A program made the position numbers and the translations under genes. Source: JAJXWB01 sp047971685 (GTDB lineage: Bacteria; Pseudomonadota; Alphaproteobacteria; Rhizobiales; Beijerinckiaceae). From it: a stretch of 26,417 bases of DNA. Location of the stretch: NCBI GenBank assembly GCA_047971685.1, contig JBKDZW010000203.1:1-26417 (forward strand), written 5' to 3'. The notes beneath the pieces are model-generated. The model was not told where the DNA came from. It was given only the letters and a program-made list of their open reading frames with translations, and made no database searches. This document shows positions 1-6,459 of this stretch, in pieces; within the stretch, counting starts at the first letter, position 1, and the number at the start of each line of letters is the position of its first letter.

Positions 1-39
1 CACGAGGGCAAGTCGATCCGCTCGGTGGTCGTCTACTAA
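1..39 (+). CDS. frmA: S-(hydroxymethyl)glutathione dehydrogenase / class III alcohol dehydrogenase, 3' end only
   Basis: Only the last 12 codons and a TAA stop are inside the window. The residues read HEGKSIRSVVVY, closely matching the C-terminus of class III zinc alcohol dehydrogenases (E. coli FrmA ends in a very similar MHEGKSIR...Y). These enzymes oxidise the glutathione adduct of formaldehyde with NAD+ in the cytosol. The call rests on this short tail alone, so another zinc-ADH family member is possible. The next gene, asd, starts about 270 bp downstream on the same strand. Confidence 0.65.
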   Translation, partial: HEGKSIRSVVVY

Positions 40-310
40 CGGCCAGCTTGCCCAAAAACCGCATCGGGTATAGGGAAAACGCTATCGACGCCTCCCGCCG
101 AGGATCGACAAGCCATGCCCGCCTTTTCCAGATTCATGTCCGCTTTTTCCCGGCGGAAGACGGCGACGACGAAGATGACGACGAAAACCGCTGCTAAACG
201 GCCGTCATAGGCTGATCGTCCTCGCTCCCGGCCACTCTCTCGGACCGCGAGGGAGGGTCGCGCAGAAAATGCGGGAAATCCGGGGGAGCAACCAGAACAG
301 GAATTTTGTC
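40..310. other. Intergenic region between the ADH tail and asd
   Basis: This 271-bp spacer has no recognised gene. A 31-codon frame at 115-210 on the plus strand (ATG to TAG) would encode a very basic Lys/Thr/Arg-rich peptide. It has no clear ribosome binding site and resembles no family I know, so I do not call it a gene. The asd ribosome binding site (AGGAA, about 10 bases before the ATG) lies at the right end. Confidence 0.5.
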
Positions 311-1360
311 ATGGGCTATCAGGCCGGCGGCTACAAGGTCGCGATTGTCGGCGCCACAGGCAATGTGGGCCGCGAAATGCTCGACATTCTCGCCGAACGT
401 CAGTTTCCAGTGTCCGAGGTCGTGCCTCTGGCGTCCTCGCGCTCCATCGGCACGGAAGTCTCGTTCGGCGACAAGACGCTCAAGTGCAAGCATCTCGACA
501 CCTACGATTTTTCCGACACCGACATCTGCCTGATGTCGGCGGGCGGGAACGTATCGAAGGACTGGAGCCCCCGGATCGGCGCGCAGGGCTGCGTCGTCAT
601 CGATAATTCGAGCGCCTGGCGCTACGATGCCGATGTGCCCCTGATCGTGCCGGAAGTGAACGCCGACGCGGCGGCGGGCTTCAAGAAGAAGAATATCATC
701 GCCAATCCCAATTGCTCGACGGCGCAACTTGTCGTCGCGCTGAAGCCCCTGCACGACGCCGCCGCCATCACGCGCGTCGTCGTCTCGACCTATCAATCGG
801 TCTCGGGCGCGGGCAAGGAAGGGATGGACGAACTCGACCGCCAGACCAAGGCGCTCTATTCGCTCGGCGAGGTCGAGGCCAGGAAGTTTCCCAAGCGCAT
901 CGCTTTCAACCTCATTCCGCAGATCGACGTCTTCATGGAGGACGGCTTCACCAAGGAAGAGTGGAAGATGATGGCGGAGACGAAGAAGATTCTCGATCCC
1001 AAGATCAAGCTGACCGCCACCTGCGTGCGCGTTCCCGTTTTCGTCTCGCATTCGGAAGCCGTCAACGTCGAATTCGCAAGGCCGATCAGCCCGGATGAGG
1101 CCCGCGACATCCTGCGCGCGGCGCCCGGCGTGCTGGTCATCGACAAGCGCGAGCCCGGCGGCTACATGACCCCGCACGAGGCGACCGGCGAGGACGCAAC
1201 CTATATTTCGCGCATCCGCGAGGACGCCACGGTCGAAAACGGTCTCGCCTTCTGGTGCGTCAGCGACAATCTGCGCAAGGGCGCAGCGCTCAACGCCGTA
1301 CAGATCGCCGAAGTGCTGATGAACCGAAAGCTGCTTCAGCCCAAAAAGAAGGCAGCGTAA
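311..1360 (+). CDS. asd: Aspartate-semialdehyde dehydrogenase
   Basis: Catalyses NADPH-dependent reduction of L-aspartyl-4-phosphate to aspartate semialdehyde, the branch-point precursor of lysine, diaminopimelate, threonine and methionine; cytosolic. The protein is 349 residues, normal for the family. An N-terminal dinucleotide-binding motif, VGATGNVGREM, lies at about 13-23, and the catalytic cysteine is Cys135 in NPNCSTAQL. The frame is open upstream to 269, but I chose the ATG at 311 because AGGAA precedes it and the family N-terminus (a few residues, then YKVAIVGATG) fits; the 14 extra residues would not. It stands alone: the ADH tail lies upstream on the same strand and the downstream gene is convergent. 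A perfect 11-bp hairpin lies 52 bp past the stop. Identification is secure. Confidence 0.96.
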   Translation: MGYQAGGYKVAIVGATGNVGREMLDILAERQFPVSEVVPLASSRSIGTEVSFGDKTLKCKHLDTYDFSDTDICLMSAGGNVSKDWSPRIGAQGCVVIDNSSAWRYDADVPLIVPEVNADAAAGFKKKNIIANPNCSTAQLVVALKPLHDAAAITRVVVSTYQSVSGAGKEGMDELDRQTKALYSLGEVEARKFPKRIAFNLIPQIDVFMEDGFTKEEWKMMAETKKILDPKIKLTATCVRVPVFVSHSEAVNVEFARPISPDEARDILRAAPGVLVIDKREPGGYMTPHEATGEDATYISRIREDATVENGLAFWCVSDNLRKGAALNAVQIAEVLMNRKLLQPKKKAA

Positions 1361-1412
1361 GAAGAAGGCGGCCCGACAGGATAAAGTCGGCATACGCAGA
1401 CGATTGCGCATA

Positions 1413-1443
1413 GGCGATAGCGGCGGCAATCCCCGCTATCGCC
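1413..1443. terminator. Perfect 11-bp hairpin between convergent asd and FMN reductase genes
   Basis: The left arm GGCGATAGCGG (1413-1423) and right arm CCGCTATCGCC (1433-1443) pair perfectly around a 9-base loop. It sits between the stops of two convergent genes, so a shared bidirectional terminator is the natural reading. Neither side has a T-tract directly after the stem, so it does not meet the classical intrinsic-terminator rule. AT-rich sequence around 1506-1520 lies further right. Confidence 0.5.
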
Positions 1444-1565
1444 ATTCGGCGCTCGCTGCCCCTCTCTGAAGCGATCTGGCTTCCACCGGAACCGGCGAAA
1501 GTCAGATAATTTTATATTATCAAAGGCTTGAAGCGAGTGATTTGACGTGATCAAAGCGCTTGCGG

Positions 1566-2147
1566 CTAGATCGGCGGCCCCGCCACCGGCGGGTGCGCGC
1601 GGGTATGCGCCTTGACGAAAGCAACATATCTGTCGACCCAGCCCTGGATGAAGGCGCGGCTCTGCGGGCCGATATCGCCGTCGGCGTCGAACAGCCCCTC
1701 CTTCATCTGAATGAAGGCCTCGGGCTGGCCGAGCGTCGGCATGTCGAGATAGGCGAGCACCACCCTCAAATGCTGCTGAGCGATGGCGGACCCGATCGCG
1801 CCGATCGAAACGCCGATGACGCCCGCCGGCTTGCCCACCCAGGCGCTCTGGCCATAAGGGCGCGAGGCATGGTCGATCGCGTTCTTGAGCACACCCGGAA
1901 AGGAGCGGTTATATTCGGGTGTGACGAAAATAACGCCGTCGGCCGCCGAAATCTGCTCTTTCAGATGGCGCACCGCATGCGACTGGCGGGCGTCGTCGTC
2001 CTGATCGTAAAGCGGCAGATCGCCGATCTCGACGAGCTGTAATTCAAAATTCTTGGGCGCCCGCCTGGCCAATGCGTGCGCGAGCTGGCGATTGAACGAG
2101 TCCTTGCGCAAACTGCCGACAATAACGGCGATGTTGTACTGCTCCAT
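1566..2147 (-). CDS. NAD(P)H-dependent FMN reductase, flavodoxin-like fold (ChrR/azoreductase-type)
   Basis: Predicted cytosolic flavoprotein that transfers electrons from NAD(P)H via FMN to quinones, chromate, azo dyes or other acceptors; the physiological substrate cannot be told from sequence. It has 193 residues, typical for the NADPH-dependent FMN reductase family. The FMN phosphate-binding loop is GSLRKDSFNR at about 11-20, and the family motif PEYNRSFPGVLKNAIDHASRP spans 77-97. A GAIGS segment near 116-120 is also typical. The frame is open 18 codons upstream into the GC-rich tandem repeat, but I chose the ATG at 2147 because GGAGC precedes it and the following MEQYNIAVIVGSLR is the family start. 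A tandem array begins 37 bp upstream of this start. Confidence 0.9.
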   Translation of the reverse strand: MEQYNIAVIVGSLRKDSFNRQLAHALARRAPKNFELQLVEIGDLPLYDQDDDARQSHAVRHLKEQISAADGVIFVTPEYNRSFPGVLKNAIDHASRPYGQSAWVGKPAGVIGVSIGAIGSAIAQQHLRVVLAYLDMPTLGQPEAFIQMKEGLFDADGDIGPQSRAFIQGWVDRYVAFVKAHTRAHPPVAGPPI

Positions 2148-2183
2148 GATGTACAGCTCCGATGCACAGATCCAAGAACTCCC

Positions 2184-2290
2184 CCAAGAGCGCGCCCCCA
2201 AGAGCGCGCCTCCAAGAGCGCCCCCAAGAGCGCGCCTCCAAGAGCGCGCCTACATGGAGCGCCCCAAGAGCGCGCCTACATGAGCGCCTC
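2184..2290. repeat. Degenerate ~14-bp tandem array, core CCAAGAGCGCGCC
   Basis: Exact copies of CCAAGAGCGCGCC begin at 2184, 2198, 2224, 2238 and 2264. A shortened copy at 2212 lacks one CG, and two variants with TACATG replacing CCAAG lie at about 2251 and 2277. The period is mostly 14 bp. The array lies 37 bp upstream of the FMN reductase start. The same CCAAGRGCGC core occurs on the other strand in the array at 9631-9708. Confidence 0.85.
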
Positions 2291-2696
2291 GATCCCCTTC
2301 ATCCGAAGCGCCTCCAATCGACAGGGCGGCGCGGCGGCGAAGTTTCGCAAGGCATGGCGATGTCCGCAACATTTCGTCCGGCATGGCGTCTGCGCGATGC
2401 ATGCGAGGAACAGACGCCGTGCTTTTACAACATACCAGCATGCCGCATAACGGCAGCCTTAGCGATGATGTCGGCAACTGAAATGCGATTCCAATGAATT
2501 CCGCGCAGGTTGCATTCGCACAACGCGCAACCCGATGTCCGGCAAACTAAAGCCTGGCGGCAAAATACAGGAAATACGTAATTTATAACCGAAGACTCAG
2601 ATTCTTGTTGATATTTTCTTAACACGCAGGATAGAGTTCCCCTCGCGCGGCAGCGTTGGCGGGGCCTGTGCGCGCACATGAAAAATTTGACAAGGC

Positions 2697-2710
2697 TTGA
2701 CTGAGGTCAA
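2697..2710. promoter_or_regulatory. FNR/FixK-like palindrome
   Basis: TTGACTGAGGTCAA fits the TTGA-N6-TCAA consensus of FNR/FixK/CRP-superfamily oxygen-responsive regulators, with 5-base perfect arms around a 4-base centre. It lies 79 bp upstream of the ATG of the exported protein at 2789. No regulator of this family is in the window. A short palindrome like this can arise by chance, so function is inference. Confidence 0.4.
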
Positions 2711-2788
2711 TCGAGCCGCGTGGGCGTATTGCGCCAGTCGCTGGATTTATCGCGTTTTGCGCGTGGTATTGATTTCGGGAGTTGCGTC

Positions 2789-3829
2789 ATGTTTGGCTTC
2801 GCTTCGCGTTCGGATTTTTCACGTCAATCCCTTTCGCGGAACGGCAGCGCGCCGCGTGGCGGGCGGCGACTTGTAAAGGCCGCTCTGTTCGCTCTGGCCT
2901 GTTTGGGCGGGCTCACCTTTGCCGCTGGCGAAAAATTCGAGGCCCGCGCCGCCGACGACGGCGGCATGATGACCTTCCTGCTCGGCAATTCCGGCGGTCG
3001 CGCGCGCGGCGCAGCGCCCGCGATACGCTTCGACACGCCGAACTATCGCGCCTATGCGCCGGCGGCCCGTCAACGCGCGCATGCCCGCGCAAAACAGCGC
3101 GCCACGCGCGCCGCCCACCATGCATCCCACCGCAAGTCTCGCCGGGTTGCGGCGCGGCATCGGGGTCGTCATGCCGCCGTCGCGATCGCAAAAGCCCAGA
3201 CAAAACAGCATCTGCAACATGCCTCGATCGAGACGAAAGCGCCCGAAAACCATCAGGCGAACGCCTCTGGGAAAGTGACGGGACAGATGTTGGCGCTCAA
3301 GGCCGCGGCTGCGGCTGCGCGTCCGCACGACGAGCATTTCAGGGACAGGACGCTCCGCCGCAACGATATCGTCGCCACGGCGTCCGGCCTGCGCGTATTT
3401 CTGGGGGCTGCGCATTTCCCCTATCGGGAGAGCGATTTCGCCCCGATTTCCGCGCGCCGGCATATCGCCCAGCGCGCCACGGTGGAGGCGCTCGACCGCA
3501 CCTTGCGCGGTATCCGTGTCGCAGCGCTCGACAAGAAGCACAAGCACGTCGCCAAGGCCAAGACCCGCAAAGCCCGGCTGCACAAGCATGCATCCCGCAA
3601 ATTGGCGACGGGGCGCGTCGCCACCCTCGCCGCCGTGCAATCGACGTCCAGAGCGCGCGCCGTTTCGGCCTATGCGCCGACCGCCAGCATGACCAGCAAC
3701 GCTCCCGCCCTGCGGGCGATTGAGCGCGTCGTGCGCCGCGTCGACGCGCCCCCGCCCCAGCGCGCGCAGGAAGACTACATGCAATTCGCCGCCGCACGCG
3801 CCAGGCGGCATATGCGAAGCGCGCATTAG
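2789..3829 (+). CDS. Hypothetical exported/membrane-anchored Arg-His-Ala-rich protein
   Basis: I do not recognise a function. The 346-residue protein begins with a basic stretch (to about residue 30) and a hydrophobic segment at about 30-46 (ending LGGLTFAAG), consistent with a signal peptide or membrane anchor. Residues about 92-145 and 245-275 are low complexity, full of Ala, Arg, His and Lys, giving a strongly positive charge. A more structured stretch at about 184-222, with RRNDIVATASGLRVF and PYRESDF, recalls a short segment in uncharacterised exported rhizobial proteins, but I cannot name the family. The frame is open to a GTG at 2720; I chose the ATG at 2789 because GGGAG lies 7-8 bases upstream. 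A polyanion-binding envelope role (DNA, LPS or peptidoglycan) is speculation from charge. Codon bias and continuous high-GC coding support a real gene. Confidence 0.75.
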   Translation: MFGFASRSDFSRQSLSRNGSAPRGGRRLVKAALFALACLGGLTFAAGEKFEARAADDGGMMTFLLGNSGGRARGAAPAIRFDTPNYRAYAPAARQRAHARAKQRATRAAHHASHRKSRRVAARHRGRHAAVAIAKAQTKQHLQHASIETKAPENHQANASGKVTGQMLALKAAAAAARPHDEHFRDRTLRRNDIVATASGLRVFLGAAHFPYRESDFAPISARRHIAQRATVEALDRTLRGIRVAALDKKHKHVAKAKTRKARLHKHASRKLATGRVATLAAVQSTSRARAVSAYAPTASMTSNAPALRAIERVVRRVDAPPPQRAQEDYMQFAAARARRHMRSAH

Positions 3830-3897
3830 CGCCGGCAAGACGCATCCCGCTCTGAAAATTGGGAAGACTGCCTAAAGCGCGTGAAAACCGGGGATTC

Positions 3898-3935
3898 TGG
3901 ATCATTTCGGTTCCAGGAAAACGCGAAATGATCTA
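3898..3935. repeat. RIME-like intergenic palindrome
   Basis: The arms GATCATTTCG (3900-3909) and CGAAATGATC (3924-3933) are perfectly complementary around a 14-base loop, and the outer T-A pair extends the stem past one G-T wobble. The element lies between the exported protein and the ABC exporter, about 30 bp before the latter's start. Short palindromes of this look are common intergenic mosaic elements in Rhizobiales; assignment to that class is from memory, not a search. Confidence 0.6.
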
Positions 3936-3966
3936 GGTCTCGGCCGGATGCTACGGCACGGGGCTC

Positions 3967-5760
3967 ATGCGATTCGTCACAATCTACCGGCGGGTTCTCG
4001 CCCAGCTTAAGCCCGAGGCCGGGCTTGCGATCGTGCTGGCGCTGGCAAATCTTGCAGTCGCCGCCGCGCAATTTGCCGAACCCCTGCTGTTTGGCCGCAT
4101 CATCGACAAGCTGACCACGGCCCAGGCGCAGAAAATCGCGCTGCAAATGATCGATCTCGCGCCCATGCTGGCGGCCTGGGTCGGTTTCGGGCTGTTTTCG
4201 ATCGCCGGCTCGGTTCTGGTGGCGCTCAACGCCGACCGGCTCTCCCATCGCCGTCGCCTCGGCATGATGGCCGCCTATTTCGACCACGTCCTGCACCTGC
4301 CGCTCAGCTTTCACTCGGCGGTCCATTCCGGCCGCCTGCTCAAGATCATGCTCGACGGCGCGCAGGCCATGTTCAATCTGTGGCTGTCGTTCTTCCGGGA
4401 GAATTGCGCCTCCGCCACCGCCCTGTTCGTGCTGCTGCCGCTGACCCTGTTCATCAACTGGCGGCTGGCGGCCATTCTGATGGTTCTGGTCGTCGCCTTC
4501 GGCCTTTTGACCTCTCTAGTCCTGCGCCGCACCGAATCCTTGCAGGGCAATGTCGAACGTTTCGCTACCGATTTGGCTGAACACGCCTCCGATGCGCTCG
4601 GGAATATCCCTGTAATTCAAAGTTTTACCCGCATAGAAAATGAATCGGCGGCCATGCGCCGCATCATCGACGCGCTTCTGGCCGCACAGATGCCGGTTCT
4701 GTCCTGGTGGGCGATTGCGGCGGTCGCCACCCGCGCTTCCGCCACCATTTCCATTCTGACGATCTTTCTGTTTGGCGCCTGGCTGCATTTGCAGGGTCAG
4801 GCGAGCGTCGGCGAAATTGTCACCTTCATCAATTTTGCGACCATGCTGATCGGCCGGCTCGAACAGATGGTCGGTTTCGTCAACGTCCTGTTTCTGGACG
4901 CCCCGCGCATAAATTTCTTCTTCGACGTGCTCGACACAAGTCCCGGCGTCGCCGACCGCCCCGACGCCGCCGACCCCGGCCGCCTGAGCGGCCGCGTCGC
5001 CTTCGAGCACGTCACCTTTTCCTATGACGGCGCCCGCAACGCCGTCACCAATGTCACCTTCAACGTTCAGCCCGGTGAAACGGTTGCGCTGGTCGGCGCG
5101 ACAGGCTCGGGCAAATCGACCACGCTTGGCCTGCTCCACCGTGTTTTCGACCCCGCCGAGGGGCGCGTTCTGGTCGACGGCATGGACATTCGCGATCTGA
5201 AGCTCATGGCGTTACGGCGCAATATCGGCGTGGTTTTTCAGGAGCCTATGCTGTTTGCCCGCTCTATTGAGGAAAACCTGCGCATCGGCAAGCCGGAGGC
5301 GACATCCCAGGAGATAGACGCCGCGCTCGAGCGCGCGCAGGCCAGGGATTTCATCGCCCGCCAGACAGATGGCCTTGCAACCCGCGTCGGCGAGCGCGGT
5401 CGTTCGCTCTCCGGCGGCGAGCGCCAGCGCCTGTCGATTGCCCGCGCGCTCCTCAAGGATCCGCCGATCATGGTCTTCGACGAGGCGACCAGCGCGCTCG
5501 ACGCCACCACCGAGCGCCAGATTCAGGCCGCCCTCGACGCCGCCACCAAGGGGCGCACCACATTCGTGATCGCCCATCGCCTCGCCACCATCCGCAACGC
5601 CGATCGCATTCTGGTGTTTGACGGCGGCAGGATCGTCGAATCCGGAAGTTTCGAGGAATTGGTGGAGCGCAACGGCCGCTTCGCCGAACTCGCCCGCGCG
5701 CAATTCATGGCGCCCGCGCAATCGGATGCGGCAAAAACGCCGCCAGAGCCCGGGGATTGA
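3967..5760 (+). CDS. ndvA: NdvA/ChvA-like ABC exporter (fused permease-ATPase), probable cyclic beta-1,2-glucan transporter
   Basis: Predicted inner-membrane half-transporter that homodimerises and uses ATP to export a large substrate; NdvA/ChvA proteins export cyclic beta-1,2-glucan to the periplasm. It has 597 residues, the normal NdvA length. The membrane domain spans about 1-315, with hydrophobic segments near 17-37, 66-88, 147-164, 166-187 and 255-272. The ATPase domain follows: Walker A GATGSGKST 377-385, Q-loop Gln425, signature LSGGERQ 481-487, Walker B IMVFDE 501-506 and switch His537, all intact. NdvA-like stretches include EPLLFGRIIDKL (38-49), the FNLWLSFFRE region (136-145) and PVLSWWAIAAVATRASATI (243-261). 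No glucan synthase (ndvB) gene is nearby, so the substrate is inferred. A lipid or peptide exporter of the MsbA class is the alternative. Confidence 0.82.
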   Translation: MRFVTIYRRVLAQLKPEAGLAIVLALANLAVAAAQFAEPLLFGRIIDKLTTAQAQKIALQMIDLAPMLAAWVGFGLFSIAGSVLVALNADRLSHRRRLGMMAAYFDHVLHLPLSFHSAVHSGRLLKIMLDGAQAMFNLWLSFFRENCASATALFVLLPLTLFINWRLAAILMVLVVAFGLLTSLVLRRTESLQGNVERFATDLAEHASDALGNIPVIQSFTRIENESAAMRRIIDALLAAQMPVLSWWAIAAVATRASATISILTIFLFGAWLHLQGQASVGEIVTFINFATMLIGRLEQMVGFVNVLFLDAPRINFFFDVLDTSPGVADRPDAADPGRLSGRVAFEHVTFSYDGARNAVTNVTFNVQPGETVALVGATGSGKSTTLGLLHRVFDPAEGRVLVDGMDIRDLKLMALRRNIGVVFQEPMLFARSIEENLRIGKPEATSQEIDAALERAQARDFIARQTDGLATRVGERGRSLSGGERQRLSIARALLKDPPIMVFDEATSALDATTERQIQAALDAATKGRTTFVIAHRLATIRNADRILVFDGGRIVESGSFEELVERNGRFAELARAQFMAPAQSDAAKTPPEPGD

Positions 5761-5813
5761 ACGCTCAGGATCCTTGTTTCCTGTGAATTCAGCGCATTAA
5801 GCCGAATAGACAA

Positions 5814-5853
5814 TTAGATGCAATCGCATTTACAATAATCCAATTGCATCTAA
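5814..5853. promoter_or_regulatory. Long inverted repeat upstream of the MarR gene, candidate operator
   Basis: The perfect 11-bp arms TTAGATGCAAT (5814-5824) and ATTGCATCTAA (5843-5853) face each other across 18 bases. The left arm continues into GCAT, making AGATGCAATCGCATTT, itself nearly palindromic and the size of a MarR dimer site. It lies 107 bp upstream of the MarR-family gene. Both an autoregulatory operator and a rho-independent-like structure after ndvA are possible; there is no T-tract. Confidence 0.45.
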
Positions 5854-5858
5854 CTAGA

Positions 5859-5959
5859 GCATATCCCGCAAAAGTTGCAGACTTTTGCGACAAGGATATG
5901 CGGTGAAAACAACATGCTAGAGCACGTCACGCGATTCTGGGAAAATGTGACATGCTCTA
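5859..5959. repeat. Bipartite RIME-like palindromic element
   Basis: Two stem-loops lie head to tail. The first pairs GCATATCC+CGCAAAAGT (5859-5875) with ACTTTTGCG (5881-5889) and GGATATGC (5894-5901), leaving a 5-base loop and a 4-base bulge. The second pairs TAGAGCA-C-GTCAC (5918-5930) with GTGAC-A-TGCTCTA (5947-5959), with one mismatch. Both halves begin with the same AGAGCA word. The two-palindrome architecture resembles intergenic mosaic elements of Rhizobiales. The right end touches the first possible ATG of the MarR gene. Confidence 0.7.
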
Positions 5960-6439
5960 ATGTCGCGGCACCCGAACATGGCTGATATCTCGAAGAAAAC
6001 GCTGCGCGCATGGCGTCGTCTCGACATCTCGCATTCAAAAATATCGGCGCGGATCGAGCAGGCCCTTAAGTCGGCGGGCCTGCCGCCGCTGCTATGGCTG
6101 CGTGCGCTCGAAGAATGCGAGCGGCGTGACGGGGAAGGCTTGCGCCCCTTTGAATTGCAGCGCGCGCTCGATCTGGAGCAGTCCGCCGTCTCGCGCCTGC
6201 TCGACAAAATGGCCGCCGCCGGCGCAGTCGAGCGAAGCGAATGCGCGCAGGACCGGCGCGGCTGGCGCGCGACGGCGACCGCGCAAGGGCGCCGGATGCG
6301 CGAGAACATGGCTGAAACCTACGAACAGGCGCTCGCAACGCATTTCCTGGCCGCGATCAGCGACAAGAAGGCGCGCGCGCTCGACGAAATTCTGGGCGAA
6401 CTGAACGAGGCGGGCGGTCTGAAAACCCGGCACGCCTGA
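5960..6439 (+). CDS. MarR-family transcriptional regulator
   Basis: Predicted dimeric winged-helix DNA-binding repressor; MarR proteins usually respond to small aromatic ligands or oxidants and control neighbouring genes. The protein is up to 159 residues. The winged helix spans about 53-115: FELQRALDLEQSAVSRLLDKM is the recognition helix region, followed by the wing with the DRRGWRATAT segment (family motif DRR). The start is uncertain: the ATG at 5960 abuts a palindromic element and neither it nor the ATG at 5978 (second Met, MADISKK) has a clear ribosome binding site. An inverted repeat at 5814-5853 is a candidate operator. The target is unknown; the flanking exporter gene upstream is the only obvious same-strand candidate. 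The next gene is convergent, with stops about 20 bp apart. Confidence 0.85.
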   Translation: MSRHPNMADISKKTLRAWRRLDISHSKISARIEQALKSAGLPPLLWLRALEECERRDGEGLRPFELQRALDLEQSAVSRLLDKMAAAGAVERSECAQDRRGWRATATAQGRRMRENMAETYEQALATHFLAAISDKKARALDEILGELNEAGGLKTRHA

Positions 6440-6459
6440 AACAGCCGCGTCCGGCCCGC

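Larger units (their letters stand above)
2148..2788. other. 641-bp gene-free region with tandem array and regulatory-looking sites
   Basis: No frame here resembles a protein I know. The left part (2184-2290) is a 14-bp degenerate tandem array. The middle (about 2320-2600) becomes progressively AT-richer with no clear structure. The right part has an FNR/FixK-like palindrome at 2697-2710, then the ribosome binding site of the next gene. Presumably it carries the promoters of the two diverging genes (FMN reductase to the left, exported protein to the right). I cannot place a confident -35/-10 pair. Confidence 0.5.

Noticed and set aside
115..210. 31-codon basic ORF before asd
   Set aside because: No ribosome binding site and low-complexity Lys/Thr composition; likely chance.
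194..1429. 411-codon minus-strand frame over asd
   Set aside because: Antisense shadow of asd; no domain and no ribosome binding site.
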